Of a stretch of 64,000 nucleotides of DNA, positions 1 through 9,748 are shown in pieces (position 1 is the stretch's first letter; every line of letters starts with the position of its first letter). The stretch spans positions 992,001 to 1,056,000 of the forward strand of contig NZ_BMKC01000001.1 in NCBI RefSeq assembly GCF_014643775.1, given 5' to 3'. Both the position numbers and the translations under genes were made by a program. The DNA comes from Arenimonas soli. Its GTDB lineage: Bacteria > Pseudomonadota > Gammaproteobacteria > Xanthomonadales > Xanthomonadaceae. The notes beneath the pieces are model-generated. The model worked only from the letters and a program-made list of their open reading frames with translations, was not told the origin of the DNA and made no database searches.

Positions 1-242
1 GAAATGGCGATGCCGTTGATGATCGCTTCCTGGATGTCGTCCCAGCGCATGCCGTTGCGCAGGCCGACGATGGCGGCGACGCCGGCCGCCAGCAGCAGCG
101 AAATCTGGTTGGCGCCGTAGGACGAATTATCGGCGTACAGGTAAACCGCCAGCGGCAGCAGCAGGAACAGCACCAGCAGCGGCAACAGGGCCTGCAGCAG
201 GCTCGGTTCGCGGCCCGGGCGGGCCGGCGAGGTCTCGGACAT
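1..242 (-). CDS. Na+/H+ antiporter, NhaC family (N-terminal part, cut by window edge)
   Basis: Only the first 80 or so codons are in the window; the gene runs off the left edge. The ATG is at 240-242. A charged N-terminus (MSETSPARPGREPS) precedes a hydrophobic helix rich in Leu/Pro, then a Y-A-D-N-S-S-Y-G-A-N-Q-I-S segment and a second hydrophobic stretch ending V-G-L-R-N-G-M. The Gly-Ala-Asn-Gln-Ile segment after the first helix, and the helix-loop spacing, are typical of NhaC-type antiporters, which exchange cytoplasmic Na+ for protons across the inner membrane. The family call rests on this N-terminus alone, so a related ion-transporter superfamily member is possible. Confidence 0.65.
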   Translation of the reverse strand, partial: MSETSPARPGREPSLLQALLPLLVLFLLLPLAVYLYADNSSYGANQISLLLAAGVAAIVGLRNGMRWDDIQEAIINGIAI

Positions 243-337
243 GAACACTCTCTCCCCAGAGGTATCGGCCGAGTTTACCCGAGCGGGCGGGGCGTCGTGG
301 GTAGACTGGCGGCCTCTTTCTGGTACATCCGTGGCCC

Positions 338-907
338 ATGCCCCCTGAATTCGACCTCGCCGCCGCCCTGGCCGGCTACCGCCGGCGCCACCCCGGGGAA
401 GCCGCCGTGGTGGACCTGTTCCAGGCCCTGCTGGCCGACCCGGGCCCGGTTTACGAACGGCGCCGCCTGGCCGGGCATTTCACCGGCTCGGCCTGGCTGG
501 TGGACGCGGCCGGGCAACGGGTGCTGCTGACCCACCACCGCAAGCTGGGCCGCTGGCTGCAACTGGGCGGGCACGCCGACGGGGACGCCAACCTGGCGGC
601 GGTGGCGCTGAAGGAAGCCCAGGAAGAGTCAGGGCTGCCCGACCTGGTGGTGGAACCGGTGATCCTCGACCTGGACCGGCACGCCATCCCGGCCCGCGGC
701 GAGGAGCCGGAACACTGGCACTACGACGTGCGCTTCGTCGTACGGGCCACGGGCAGCGAGGAATTCGCCGTGGGCGAGGAATCGCTGGACCTGGCGTGGA
801 AGCCGATCAGCGAAATCGCGGCCGATCCGGCGGCGGACGAATCGCTGCGCCGGATGGCCGCGAAGTGGATCAGGCGCGACCGCCAAACTCACCCGTCGTC
901 GTACTGA
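338..907 (+). CDS. NUDIX hydrolase
   Basis: A 189-residue protein with one NUDIX fold, expected to hydrolyse a nucleoside diphosphate linked to another group; the substrate cannot be read from the sequence. The NUDIX helix starts at the GGHADGD segment (about residue 78) and ends K-E-A-Q-E-E-S-G-L. The catalytic EExG core is intact, but the usual first Glu of the box is Ala and the usual Arg before the Glu pair is Lys. The GGHADGD variant recurs in a branch of the family, so this is probably not a dead enzyme. Its 3' end overlaps the 3' end of the convergent efpL gene by 38 bases. Confidence 0.88.
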   Translation: MPPEFDLAAALAGYRRRHPGEAAVVDLFQALLADPGPVYERRRLAGHFTGSAWLVDAAGQRVLLTHHRKLGRWLQLGGHADGDANLAAVALKEAQEESGLPDLVVEPVILDLDRHAIPARGEEPEHWHYDVRFVVRATGSEEFAVGEESLDLAWKPISEIAADPAADESLRRMAAKWIRRDRQTHPSSY

Positions 908-1433
908 CCAGGATCTTCTCGCCGTTGGAAATGTACTCCGGCACCATGATCTCGATGCCGGTGTTGAGCTTGGCCGGCTTCGGGCGCTTGGTGGCGGTGC
1001 CGCCCTTGAGTTCCGGCGGGGTGTCCACGACTTCCAGCACCACGCTCGGCGGCAGCTGCACGGCCACCGGGGCGTCTTCGATCAGCTGCACGTAGCAGCC
1101 TTCCAGGCCGTCGGTGATGTAACCGGCGTCGTCGCCGATGACGTCGGCATCGAGCTGGTAGGGCGTGTAGTCCTCGGCGTCGAGGAACACGAAGGCGTCG
1201 CCGTCCTTGTAGCTGAAGGTGCTGGCGCGGCGGCTGAGCTCGACTTCGCGCAGTTCATCGTCGCCGCCGACGCTGAGGTCGTACTTCACCCCGCCCGGCA
1301 CGCTGTACATGGTGAAGCGGAACTTGACGTTGCCACCGCGACCCTGCGGCGAGCTGCGTTCGATGTCGCGGATCTGGTAGACGGTGCCGTTGTGTTCGAC
1401 GACGTTGCCTTTCTTGATGTCGGAAGCTTTCAT
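870..1433 (-). CDS. efpL: Elongation factor P-like protein EfpL (YeiP)
   Basis: A 187-residue EF-P paralogue with three beta-barrel domains that binds the ribosome between the P and E sites and relieves stalling at proline and other difficult motifs. It follows YeiP/EfpL rather than EF-P: the domain I loop is S-S-P-Q-G-R-G-G (residues 27-34), where canonical EF-P carries a modifiable Lys in a shorter loop. Arg32 sits where the tip arginine of EfpL is expected. The second half has the conserved E-D-Y-T-P-Y and the C-terminal [11 protein letters not shown]. It lies 16 bases downstream of the SDR gene on the same strand and may be co-transcribed with it. There is no strong Shine-Dalgarno before the ATG. 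Confidence 0.93.
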   Translation of the reverse strand: MKASDIKKGNVVEHNGTVYQIRDIERSSPQGRGGNVKFRFTMYSVPGGVKYDLSVGGDDELREVELSRRASTFSYKDGDAFVFLDAEDYTPYQLDADVIGDDAGYITDGLEGCYVQLIEDAPVAVQLPPSVVLEVVDTPPELKGGTATKRPKPAKLNTGIEIMVPEYISNGEKILVSTTTGEFGGRA

Positions 1434-1449
1434 GGATTGGGCTCGGGGG

Positions 1450-2217
1450 TTACTTGGGGGCCAGGCGCACGGCGCCGTCGAGGCGGATGGTTTCGCCGTT
1501 GAGGTAGCGGTTGCCGACGATGTAGGCCACGAGGTCGGCGAACTCTTCCGGGCGGCCCAGGCGGGACGGGAAGGGGATGGACGCCGACAGCGACTGCTGC
1601 ACGGCTTCGGGCATGCCGTCGACCATCGGGGTCCAGAAGATGCCCGGTGCCACGGTGTTCACGCGGATGCCGAAACGCGCCAGTTCGCGCGCCATCGGCA
1701 GGGTCATGCCGACCACGCCGCCCTTGGACGCCGAATACGCGGCCTGGCCGATCTGGCCTTCGTAGGCGGCGACCGAGGCGGTGTTGACGATCACGCCGCG
1801 CTCGCCTTCGTCGGCTTCGTTGTGCTGCATCAGGTTGGCCGCGGCCTTGGCCACGTTGAAGCTGCCGACCAGGTTCACCATGACGGTCGTGGCGAAGTTC
1901 TTCAGGGGCATCGGCGCTTCCTTGCCCAGCACGCGGCCGGCGCCCAGGATGCCGGCGCAGTTCACGGCGGCATTGAGCCCGCCCATGAAGTCCTTCGCGG
2001 CGGCCAGGTTGGCGGCGACCTGGGCTTCGTCGGTGACGTCGGTGCGCCAGTAGCGGGCATTGGCCTCGCCCAGCTCGGCAACGGCGGCCGCGCCCTTTTC
2101 GTCGTTGATGTCCAGCAGCGCGACCTTGCCGCCGGCGCCGACCAGGTGTTTGGCCACGGCCAGGCCCAGGCCGGAAACGCCGCCGGTGATGACGGCGCGG
2201 GTGTCTTGGATATTCAT
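1450..2217 (-). CDS. SDR-family 3-hydroxyacyl-CoA dehydrogenase (2-methyl-3-hydroxybutyryl-CoA type)
   Basis: A 255-residue short-chain dehydrogenase. The N-terminus has the [11 protein letters not shown]-binding motif (residues 11-18), N-C-A-G near residue 92, and the catalytic Ser-Tyr-Lys set in N-T-A-S and Y-S-A-S-K (about 146, 159, 163). The C-terminal G-R-P-E-E-F-A and [10 protein letters not shown] segments are those of type 2 hydroxyacyl-CoA dehydrogenases (HSD17B10-like), which oxidise 2-methyl-3-hydroxybutyryl-CoA in isoleucine breakdown. That fits the branched-chain catabolic genes further along the same strand. Substrate is inferred from family and context; a broader short-chain 3-hydroxyacyl-CoA role is possible. 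Confidence 0.88.
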   Translation of the reverse strand: MNIQDTRAVITGGVSGLGLAVAKHLVGAGGKVALLDINDEKGAAAVAELGEANARYWRTDVTDEAQVAANLAAAKDFMGGLNAAVNCAGILGAGRVLGKEAPMPLKNFATTVMVNLVGSFNVAKAAANLMQHNEADEGERGVIVNTASVAAYEGQIGQAAYSASKGGVVGMTLPMARELARFGIRVNTVAPGIFWTPMVDGMPEAVQQSLSASIPFPSRLGRPEEFADLVAYIVGNRYLNGETIRLDGAVRLAPK

Positions 2218-2267
2218 CGGTGTCCCTGGGGATGCGAAAACCGGGATTTTAACCGGTTGCGGCGCTA

Positions 2268-4799
2268 CTACGGGGATGTCCGGCGCAGGTAGGCGATGAA
2301 GGCGTCGGGGTCCATGGGCGGGCTGAACAGGAAGCCCTGGCCGGTGCGCACGCCCAGCCCCAGCAGGAAGTCGCGCTGGGCGCTGCTTTCCACGCCCTCG
2401 GCGACCAGGTCCAGGCCCAGGGCCTGGGCGATGCCGGCCACGGCCTGGCAGATGGCGGCGTCGGACTCATTGCCCGGTACGCCATGCAGGAAGGCCTGGG
2501 CCAGCTTCAGGCCGTGGATCGGCAGCCGGCGCAGGTAGTTGAGCGCGCTGTAGCCTTCGCCGAAGTCGTCGATCGTCAGCACCACCCCCAGCTGGCGCAA
2601 GCCTTCGAAGGTGCGGTGGGTGTCGGGCGCGTCCTCGATGAGCACACGTTCGGTGAACTCCAGTTCCAGCAGGTCGCCGGGCAGGTCGTTGTCCTTCAGG
2701 CACTGCGCCACCAGCGGCACCAGGTCTTCGGTGAGGAACTGCCGGTAGGACACGTTCACCGCCATGCGCGCCGGGGCCAGCCCGGCCTTGCGCCAGGCGG
2801 CCATCTGCCGGCAGGCCGACTGGATGACCCAGGCGCCGATGCGCACGATGTCGCCGGTGGTTTCGGCGTGGGTGATGAACAGGTCGGGGCTTAGTTCGCC
2901 CAGGGCCGGGTTGCGCCAGCGGATGAGCGCCTCGGCCGAACGCACGCGGCCGTCGGCCAGGTTCACCAGGGGCTGGAACACCAGCCGGAATTCTTCGTTT
3001 TCTAGCGCCCGCCGCAGCTGCGCCTCGACCTGCACGCGGTCGTGCTGCTGGCGCGCCAGCTCCGGGGTGAAGGTTTGCCAGGTGTTGCGGCCGCGGCGCT
3101 TGGCGTCGTACATGGCCGCGTCGGCGTTGTTCACCAGCTGCTGCACGGTGGCCCCGTGTTCGGGGTAGCGCGCCAGGCCGACGCTGGTGGTGATGGTGAA
3201 CTCCTCGCCGGCGTAGCGGAAGCTGTCGCCGAAGGCCCGGGTGATGCGCGTGGCCAGGGCCTCGGCGGCGCCGGGGTCTTCGCGCGTATCGGCCAGCACC
3301 AGGAATTCGTCGCCGCCGAAACGCGCCAGGATGTCGTGTTCGCCGGTGCAGCTTTCCAGCCGGCGCGCGGCGTTCACCAGCAACTGGTCGCCGGCGGCGT
3401 GGCCCAGCAGGTCGTTGACCAGCTTGAAGCGGTCCAGGTCGATGTAGACGATGGTCAGGCCACCTTCGCCTTCCATGACGCGGCGCTCGAGTTCGGTCAG
3501 CGCGCCGTCGCGGTTGAACAGGCCGGTCAGGGCGTCGGTGCGGGCCTGGCTGCGCAGGGCTTCTTCGATCTGTCGGCGCTGGGTGATGTCCTGCAGGATG
3601 CCGGTGATGCGCGCCGTCATCGGCGCCCGGCCTTCGGACTGGCCAATCAGGCGCGCCCAGTTCGACCGGCCGTCGGGCCGGCGCAGCTGGATTTCCATGT
3701 CGAAGGCACCGCCGTCGCGCAGCACGCTCTGCAGGGCTTCCTCGACGCGGTCGCGGTCGGCGCCGTCCACCTGCGCCAGCGCGTCTTCGAGCGTGCGCGG
3801 CGGGTCCTCGCGGCGGCCGATGATGCGCAGGGCTTCGTCGGTCAGGTACAGGCGCTCGCGGCCGCCGTCCCACTCCCAGCCGCCGATGCGGGCCAGGGCC
3901 TGGGTGCGCAGGAACAGGGCGCTGTCGCGCTTGAGGTCGGTGACGTCGGAGAACAGCGAAATCACCCGCGAAGGTGAACTCTCGCCGGCGCGGAACTGCG
4001 GCACCGACGTCGCCGACAGCCAGGTCAGCTGCTTGCGACCGGTGTGGTAGACGCCCATCAGCGTGGATTCGATGATGCGCCCGGTGCGCGCGGCGCGCAG
4101 CGAGGGCAGGTCGCCGAAACGCAGCGGCCAGCCGCGGTGGTCCACCACCAGCCATTCCTGCCAGCGCAGGCTGGTGCCGATGCCTTCGTCCTCGGGCAGG
4201 CCCAGGATGCGCATCGCGGCGGCGTTGGCGGAGAGGACGTTGCCGTCCTGGTCCTGCACCAGCACGCCCTTGTCCATCACCGACAGCAGGGTGTTGAGGT
4301 TTTCCTCGGCCTCGCGCCGGCCGGTGAGGTCGCGCGCCACGGCGATGACGAACTGGTTCGGGCCGTCCACGAAACGCGCCGAGTGCACTTCCACCGGGAA
4401 GCGGCTGCCGTCGGCGCGCTTGTTGTAGACCTCGACCACGTGGGTGCGCTTGCGCGCCAGGGTTTCCAGCACCGGCGCCATGTGGTCGGGCGGCAGGTCG
4501 GGGTTGATGACGTGGATGAGCTTGCCGACGATCTGGTCGCGCGGCAGGCCGTAGGCCATCTCGCCGGCGGTGTTGAGGTCGACGATGCGGCCGTCGGCGT
4601 CGATCAGGCTGACCGGATCGGGCACCGCGTTGAACAGCTTCTGGTAGCGCATGCTGGCGCTGTCGGCTTCGCGCCGCAGTTCGTGCAGCATCGCCAGCAG
4701 CTCGGAAAGCAGGACCGGGTCGTCGCAACCCTGGCCGTCGGCCAGCAGGGCCTCGAGCTGGGCCAGCATCGTTTCGTCGTCGTGCCTGCCCTCATCCAT
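2268..4799 (-). CDS. PAS-PAS-PAS-GGDEF-EAL cyclic-di-GMP signalling protein
   Basis: An 843-residue soluble protein, taken from the ATG at 4797-4799 (M-D-E-G-R-H-D-D); an upstream in-frame start at 4856 would add 19 unlikely residues. After a short coiled N-terminus there are three PAS modules (about 25-140, 150-270, 290-410), a GGDEF domain (about 420-590) with intact G-G-D-E-F near residue 493, and an EAL domain (about 600-840). The EAL domain keeps E-A-L-I-R-W, the Asn of A-V-N-V-S, E-F-T-E, D-D-F-G, the Lys of L-K, A-E-G-V-E and the late T-G-Q-G-F. The Asp that normally follows in L-K-I-D is Ala (L-K-L-A), and loop 6 reads D-D-F-G-E. It may be a cyclase with a weakened phosphodiesterase. 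No membrane segments are seen, so it probably senses a cytosolic signal. Confidence 0.92.
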   Translation of the reverse strand: MDEGRHDDETMLAQLEALLADGQGCDDPVLLSELLAMLHELRREADSASMRYQKLFNAVPDPVSLIDADGRIVDLNTAGEMAYGLPRDQIVGKLIHVINPDLPPDHMAPVLETLARKRTHVVEVYNKRADGSRFPVEVHSARFVDGPNQFVIAVARDLTGRREAEENLNTLLSVMDKGVLVQDQDGNVLSANAAAMRILGLPEDEGIGTSLRWQEWLVVDHRGWPLRFGDLPSLRAARTGRIIESTLMGVYHTGRKQLTWLSATSVPQFRAGESSPSRVISLFSDVTDLKRDSALFLRTQALARIGGWEWDGGRERLYLTDEALRIIGRREDPPRTLEDALAQVDGADRDRVEEALQSVLRDGGAFDMEIQLRRPDGRSNWARLIGQSEGRAPMTARITGILQDITQRRQIEEALRSQARTDALTGLFNRDGALTELERRVMEGEGGLTIVYIDLDRFKLVNDLLGHAAGDQLLVNAARRLESCTGEHDILARFGGDEFLVLADTREDPGAAEALATRITRAFGDSFRYAGEEFTITTSVGLARYPEHGATVQQLVNNADAAMYDAKRRGRNTWQTFTPELARQQHDRVQVEAQLRRALENEEFRLVFQPLVNLADGRVRSAEALIRWRNPALGELSPDLFITHAETTGDIVRIGAWVIQSACRQMAAWRKAGLAPARMAVNVSYRQFLTEDLVPLVAQCLKDNDLPGDLLELEFTERVLIEDAPDTHRTFEGLRQLGVVLTIDDFGEGYSALNYLRRLPIHGLKLAQAFLHGVPGNESDAAICQAVAGIAQALGLDLVAEGVESSAQRDFLLGLGVRTGQGFLFSPPMDPDAFIAYLRRTSP

Positions 4800-4878
4800 G
4801 CCGTCGCGACTCGCCGCCCCAAGCAGTGAAGGCCGAGAATACACCGCCGGGCGCAATGCACACCCCCGCGGCGCGGGG

Positions 4879-5775
4879 TCAGGCGGAGGCGAGGGTGACC
4901 TTGCTGCCGGAGCGGCGGCCCAGCTTGCCGGCCAGCCAGCGGCCGGTTTCGACCAGCTTCGCCAGGTCCACGCCGGTCTTCACACCCAGGCCGTCGAGCA
5001 TGTAGACCACGTCTTCGGTCGCCACGTTGCCGCTGGCGCCGGGTGCGTAGGGGCAGCCACCGGTTCCCGAGACGGACGAATCCACCACCGCCACGCCGTC
5101 CTCCAGGCAGGCCAGGATATTGGCCAGGGCCTGGCCGCGGGTGTCGTGGAAATGCACGGCCAGCGCCGCCATCGGAACGTCGGCGGCGACCGCGCGCAGC
5201 ATGGCCCGGGCCTTGCCGGGCGTGCCGATGCCGATGGTGTCGCCCAGCGAGACTTCGTAGCAGCCGGCCTCGTGCAGGCGCCGCGCCACGCGCACCACGT
5301 CGGCCAGCGGCACGTCGCCCTGGTAGGGGCAGCCCAGCACGGTCGAGACGTAGCCGCGCACCTTCACGCCGTCGGCGCCGGCGCGCTCGAGCACGGGCAG
5401 GAACCGTTCGATGCTTTCGTCGATCGAGGCATTGATGTTCTTGCGGTTGAAGGCTTCCGACGCGGCGCTGAACACGGCGACTTCGGTGGCACCGACCGCC
5501 AGCGCACGTTCGTAGCCCTGCAGGTTGGGCACCAGCACGGGGTAGGCCACGCCGGGCGCCTTGGCGATGCCGCTGAAGACCTCGGCGGCGTCGGCCATCT
5601 GCGGCACCCACTTGGGGCTGACGAAGCTGGTGGCCTCGATGCAGCGCAGGCCGGTGGCCGACAGGCGATCGATGAGTTCGATCTTGTCGGCGGTGGGGAC
5701 CAGGGCCTTTTCGTTCTGCAGGCCGTCGCGCGGGCCGACTTCGACGATGCGCACGTCGGCGGGCAGGCCGGTCAC
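4879..5775 (-). CDS. mvaB: Hydroxymethylglutaryl-CoA lyase
   Basis: A 298-residue TIM-barrel lyase that splits HMG-CoA into acetoacetate and acetyl-CoA, the last step of leucine breakdown. [10 protein letters not shown] at residues 13-22 carries the catalytic Arg and metal-binding Asp. H-F-H-D-T-R-G-Q supplies the metal-binding His pair, and the flexible-loop cysteine is in [12 protein letters not shown]. The start codon is GTG at 5773-5775 and overlaps the stop of the upstream lipoprotein gene in a GTGA tetranucleotide, which implies translational coupling. It belongs to the mccB-hydratase-mccA-lipoprotein-mvaB run on the minus strand. Confidence 0.95.
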   Translation of the reverse strand: MTGLPADVRIVEVGPRDGLQNEKALVPTADKIELIDRLSATGLRCIEATSFVSPKWVPQMADAAEVFSGIAKAPGVAYPVLVPNLQGYERALAVGATEVAVFSAASEAFNRKNINASIDESIERFLPVLERAGADGVKVRGYVSTVLGCPYQGDVPLADVVRVARRLHEAGCYEVSLGDTIGIGTPGKARAMLRAVAADVPMAALAVHFHDTRGQALANILACLEDGVAVVDSSVSGTGGCPYAPGASGNVATEDVVYMLDGLGVKTGVDLAKLVETGRWLAGKLGRRSGSKVTLASA

Positions 5776-6340
5776 GGTTGGCGCTCCTCGCGGCTGAACC
5801 GCTTGGGTTCGCTGCCGAAGAGGCCGTCGAGCTCCAGCACGGCCGGGTTGGCCGGCCCGGTGATCCAGCGGAGCTTTTCGTATTCCTCAGGCTGTTCGAA
5901 GCGGCGCACCAGCCTGCCCTGGTCGTGCAGCCGGTCGACCGCCTCGTCGTTGACCGGCCAGATGTCCAGGCGTTCGCCCCGCAGGCGATAGCGCACGACG
6001 ACGACATCGGTGGGTTCGACGCGCGCGTCGGCGCTGGCGACTTCAAGCATCCAGTTGGCGTCGAACCAGGCGTAATGCTCGCCCGCGTGCTGGCCAAGGT
6101 GCAGCTGCACGGGGGCGCTGGTGCTGACGTCCGTGCCACGGACTTCGTCGACCAGCAGGCGGCAATCGGTGTCGATGCGAAGCCGGCTGTGTTCGCCTTC
6201 GGCGTCGGACTCTTCCGGGACCGAAAGCCAGGACCCCACGGCCTCGGGATCGCAGCCCTGCGACGCCAGGGGCGGGGTTTCGAAGAACGTGGCGGTGCAG
6301 CCGGCCAGCAGCAGCACCAGGAGTGCGGCGATCAGGTTCT

Positions 6341-6344
<4 letters not shown>
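5772..6344 (-). CDS. Hypothetical lipoprotein within the leucine-degradation operon
   Basis: A 190-residue protein beginning [16 protein letters not shown], a classic lipoprotein signal with the lipidated Cys at 16. The mature part is a small soluble domain with no motif I recognise; its Asp/Glu/Arg/Trp-rich pattern (W-F-D-A-N-W, L-D-I-W-P-V-N) suggests a compact beta fold. Its ATG overlaps the mccA stop (ATGA) and its TGA overlaps the mvaB GTG, so it is translated as an integral part of the operon between two enzyme genes. A lipoprotein at this place is unexpected for a cytosolic pathway. I cannot assign a function. Confidence 0.85.
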
Positions 6345-8341
<1,997 letters not shown>

Positions 8342-8350
8342 TCTGTTTTT

Positions 8351-8440
8351 GGCCACGGATGAACACGGATGAACACGGATGGACACGGATAAAGGCGGAT
8401 AAAAGCGGATAAGAGCGGATAAGAGCGGATAAGAGCGAAT
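8351..8440. repeat. Nine-unit 10-bp-period CGGAT repeat, distal side of the GxxExxY gene
   Basis: Nine consecutive 10-base units, nearly all ending CGGAT, run from 8351 to 8440. The first four are of the GAACACGGAT/GGACACGGAT kind and the last five of the AAGAGCGGAT kind. The same units appear in inverted orientation at 8801-8838, so the intervening gene is framed by inverted repeats. The period equals about one DNA helical turn. The block lies between the mccA start and the GxxExxY stop. Confidence 0.85.
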
Positions 8441-8821
8441 TTAATGGATTCGGCGTTTGAACTGGGGTTTTGGGCCGAAATTGAGCAATAGACCGACCCG
8501 TACTCCAGTTGCCCTCAGGTAGTTGATGAGTTGGGCTTCGTGGGAGGAGGCGAGAACGGAAGCCGCCTTTACCTCGATAATCAGTTTTCCTGGGATCAGT
8601 AGGTCGGCGCGGTATTCGCCTACCCGACAGCCCCGGAAGTACACGTCCAGCGCCGGCTGTTGAATGACGTTTAGACCCTGGATTCGTAGCAAGTGTGCCA
8701 GGGCATTCTCGTACACGCTTTCCAGGAATCCGTAGCCCAGTTCCTTGTAGACAGTGAAAAAGGCTCCGATGACGGTCTCGGTCACGGACTCTTCCAGTAA
8801 TCCGCTCTCATCCGTGTCCAT
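8441..8821 (-). CDS. GxxExxY protein (PD-(D/E)XK-like nuclease fold)
   Basis: A 126-residue protein of the GxxExxY family, named for the motif seen here at Gly31-Phe-Leu-Glu34-Ser-Val-Tyr37. Downstream, Asp73 (R-A-D-L-L-I) and Glu83-Val-Lys85 (I-I-E-V-K-A) form a PD-(D/E)XK-type metal site. The family is often described as nuclease-like but has no settled function. The first codons (M-D-T-D-E-S-G) are encoded by the flanking 10-bp repeat itself. It interrupts the leucine-degradation genes between the hydratase and mccA, and its base composition is lower in G+C than theirs, which suggests later insertion. Confidence 0.9.
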   Translation of the reverse strand: MDTDESGLLEESVTETVIGAFFTVYKELGYGFLESVYENALAHLLRIQGLNVIQQPALDVYFRGCRVGEYRADLLIPGKLIIEVKAASVLASSHEAQLINYLRATGVRVGLLLNFGPKPQFKRRIH

Positions 8822-8838
8822 CCGTGTTCATCCGTGGC
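8801..8838. repeat. Inverted partner of the CGGAT repeat, proximal side of the GxxExxY gene
   Basis: Four 10-base units in the opposite orientation (ATCCGCTCTC, ATCCGTGTCC, ATCCGTGTTC, ATCCGTGGC) cover 8800-8838 and include the GxxExxY start codon. They are the reverse complement of units in 8351-8440, so gene plus repeats form one boundary-marked unit of about 490 bp. Confidence 0.85.
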
Positions 8839-8844
8839 TAAAAA

Positions 8845-9630
8845 CTAAGACCACGAAGGCCGGCGCTTTTCGAGGAAGGCGGTCAGGCCTTCCTGGCCTT
8901 CGGGGGAGACGCGGAGGCGGGCGATGAGGGCGGCGTTGTGGATGTCGGTTTCCGCGGCCGATTCGGGGGTCATGCCGGCCATGCGCAGCGCCAGCTGCTT
9001 GGCTTCGCGCTGCGCGACCGGGCCGCCCTTGAGCCAGAAGTGCAGGGTGCGGTCCAGGCGTTCATCAAGCTGGTCGGGCGAAACGACCTCGTGCAGCAGG
9101 CCGATGGCCAGGGCTTCGCGGGCCTCGAAGACCTCGGCGCCCGTGAACAGGCGACGCGCGTGGCGGCCGCCGATGGCGTGCACCACGTAGGGCGAGATCA
9201 CCGCCGGCACCAGGCCCAGCTTCACTTCCGACAGTGAAAACTTGGCCTGGTCCACGCCGATGGCGTAGTCGCAGCAGGCCACCAGGCCAACGCCGCCGCC
9301 GTAGGCCGAGCCGTTCACCCGGCACAAGGTGGGCTTGGACAGGAAGTTCAGGGTGCGCATCAGCCGGGCCAGGCGCAGGGAATCGGCGCGGTTTTCGTCT
9401 TCGCTGGCCTGGGCCATGCGGCGCATCCAGCCCAGGTCGGCGCCGGCCGAGAAGGTGCTGCCTTCGCCGGTCAGCACCACGGCGCGCACGTCCGGGTTGG
9501 CGTCGGCGTCTTCCAGGGCGGCGGTGAGGTCGGCGATCAGGGCATCGTCGAAGGCGTTGTGCACGGACGCCCGGTCCAGGGTGAGGCGGGCGACGGCGCC
9601 TTCGCGGTCAAGTCGGATGGCAGAGGGCAT
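8845..9630 (-). CDS. Methylglutaconyl-CoA hydratase (enoyl-CoA hydratase family)
   Basis: A 261-residue crotonase-fold enzyme, read from the ATG at 9628-9630, which has a GAGGAG ribosome site just upstream; an in-frame start at 9741 would add 37 low-quality residues. The oxyanion-hole motif F-S-A-G-A-D-L-G-W-M-R near residue 65 is typical of the 3-methylglutaconyl-CoA hydratases of leucine operons (LiuC type). The second conserved region reads G-G-G-V-G-L-V-A-C-C-D. Lying between mccB and mccA, it would hydrate 3-methylglutaconyl-CoA to HMG-CoA, the substrate of the downstream lyase. Substrate assignment relies on this context. Confidence 0.9.
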   Translation of the reverse strand: MPSAIRLDREGAVARLTLDRASVHNAFDDALIADLTAALEDADANPDVRAVVLTGEGSTFSAGADLGWMRRMAQASEDENRADSLRLARLMRTLNFLSKPTLCRVNGSAYGGGVGLVACCDYAIGVDQAKFSLSEVKLGLVPAVISPYVVHAIGGRHARRLFTGAEVFEAREALAIGLLHEVVSPDQLDERLDRTLHFWLKGGPVAQREAKQLALRMAGMTPESAAETDIHNAALIARLRVSPEGQEGLTAFLEKRRPSWS

Positions 9631-9748
9631 GCGGTCTCCTCGGGGCAAGCCACCATGATACCGGCAGGCCTGCGGCGGCCGGCACCCCGGGTGTGTCGCA
9701 GGGGCGGGGCCGATCAAATAATGCGAATCATTCGCAGCCAAAGCCGGC

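Noticed and set aside
2296-4829. Several long plus-strand open frames opposite the PAS-GGDEF-EAL gene
   Set aside because: They are the high-G+C antisense shadows of a gene with intact domains; their composition (long Ala/Val/Gly/Gln strings) lacks any motif.
8351-8440. Possible CRISPR array or simple microsatellite at the CGGAT repeats
   Set aside because: The units are 10 bases with no spacers, and the inverted copy on the far side of the GxxExxY gene ties them to that gene.
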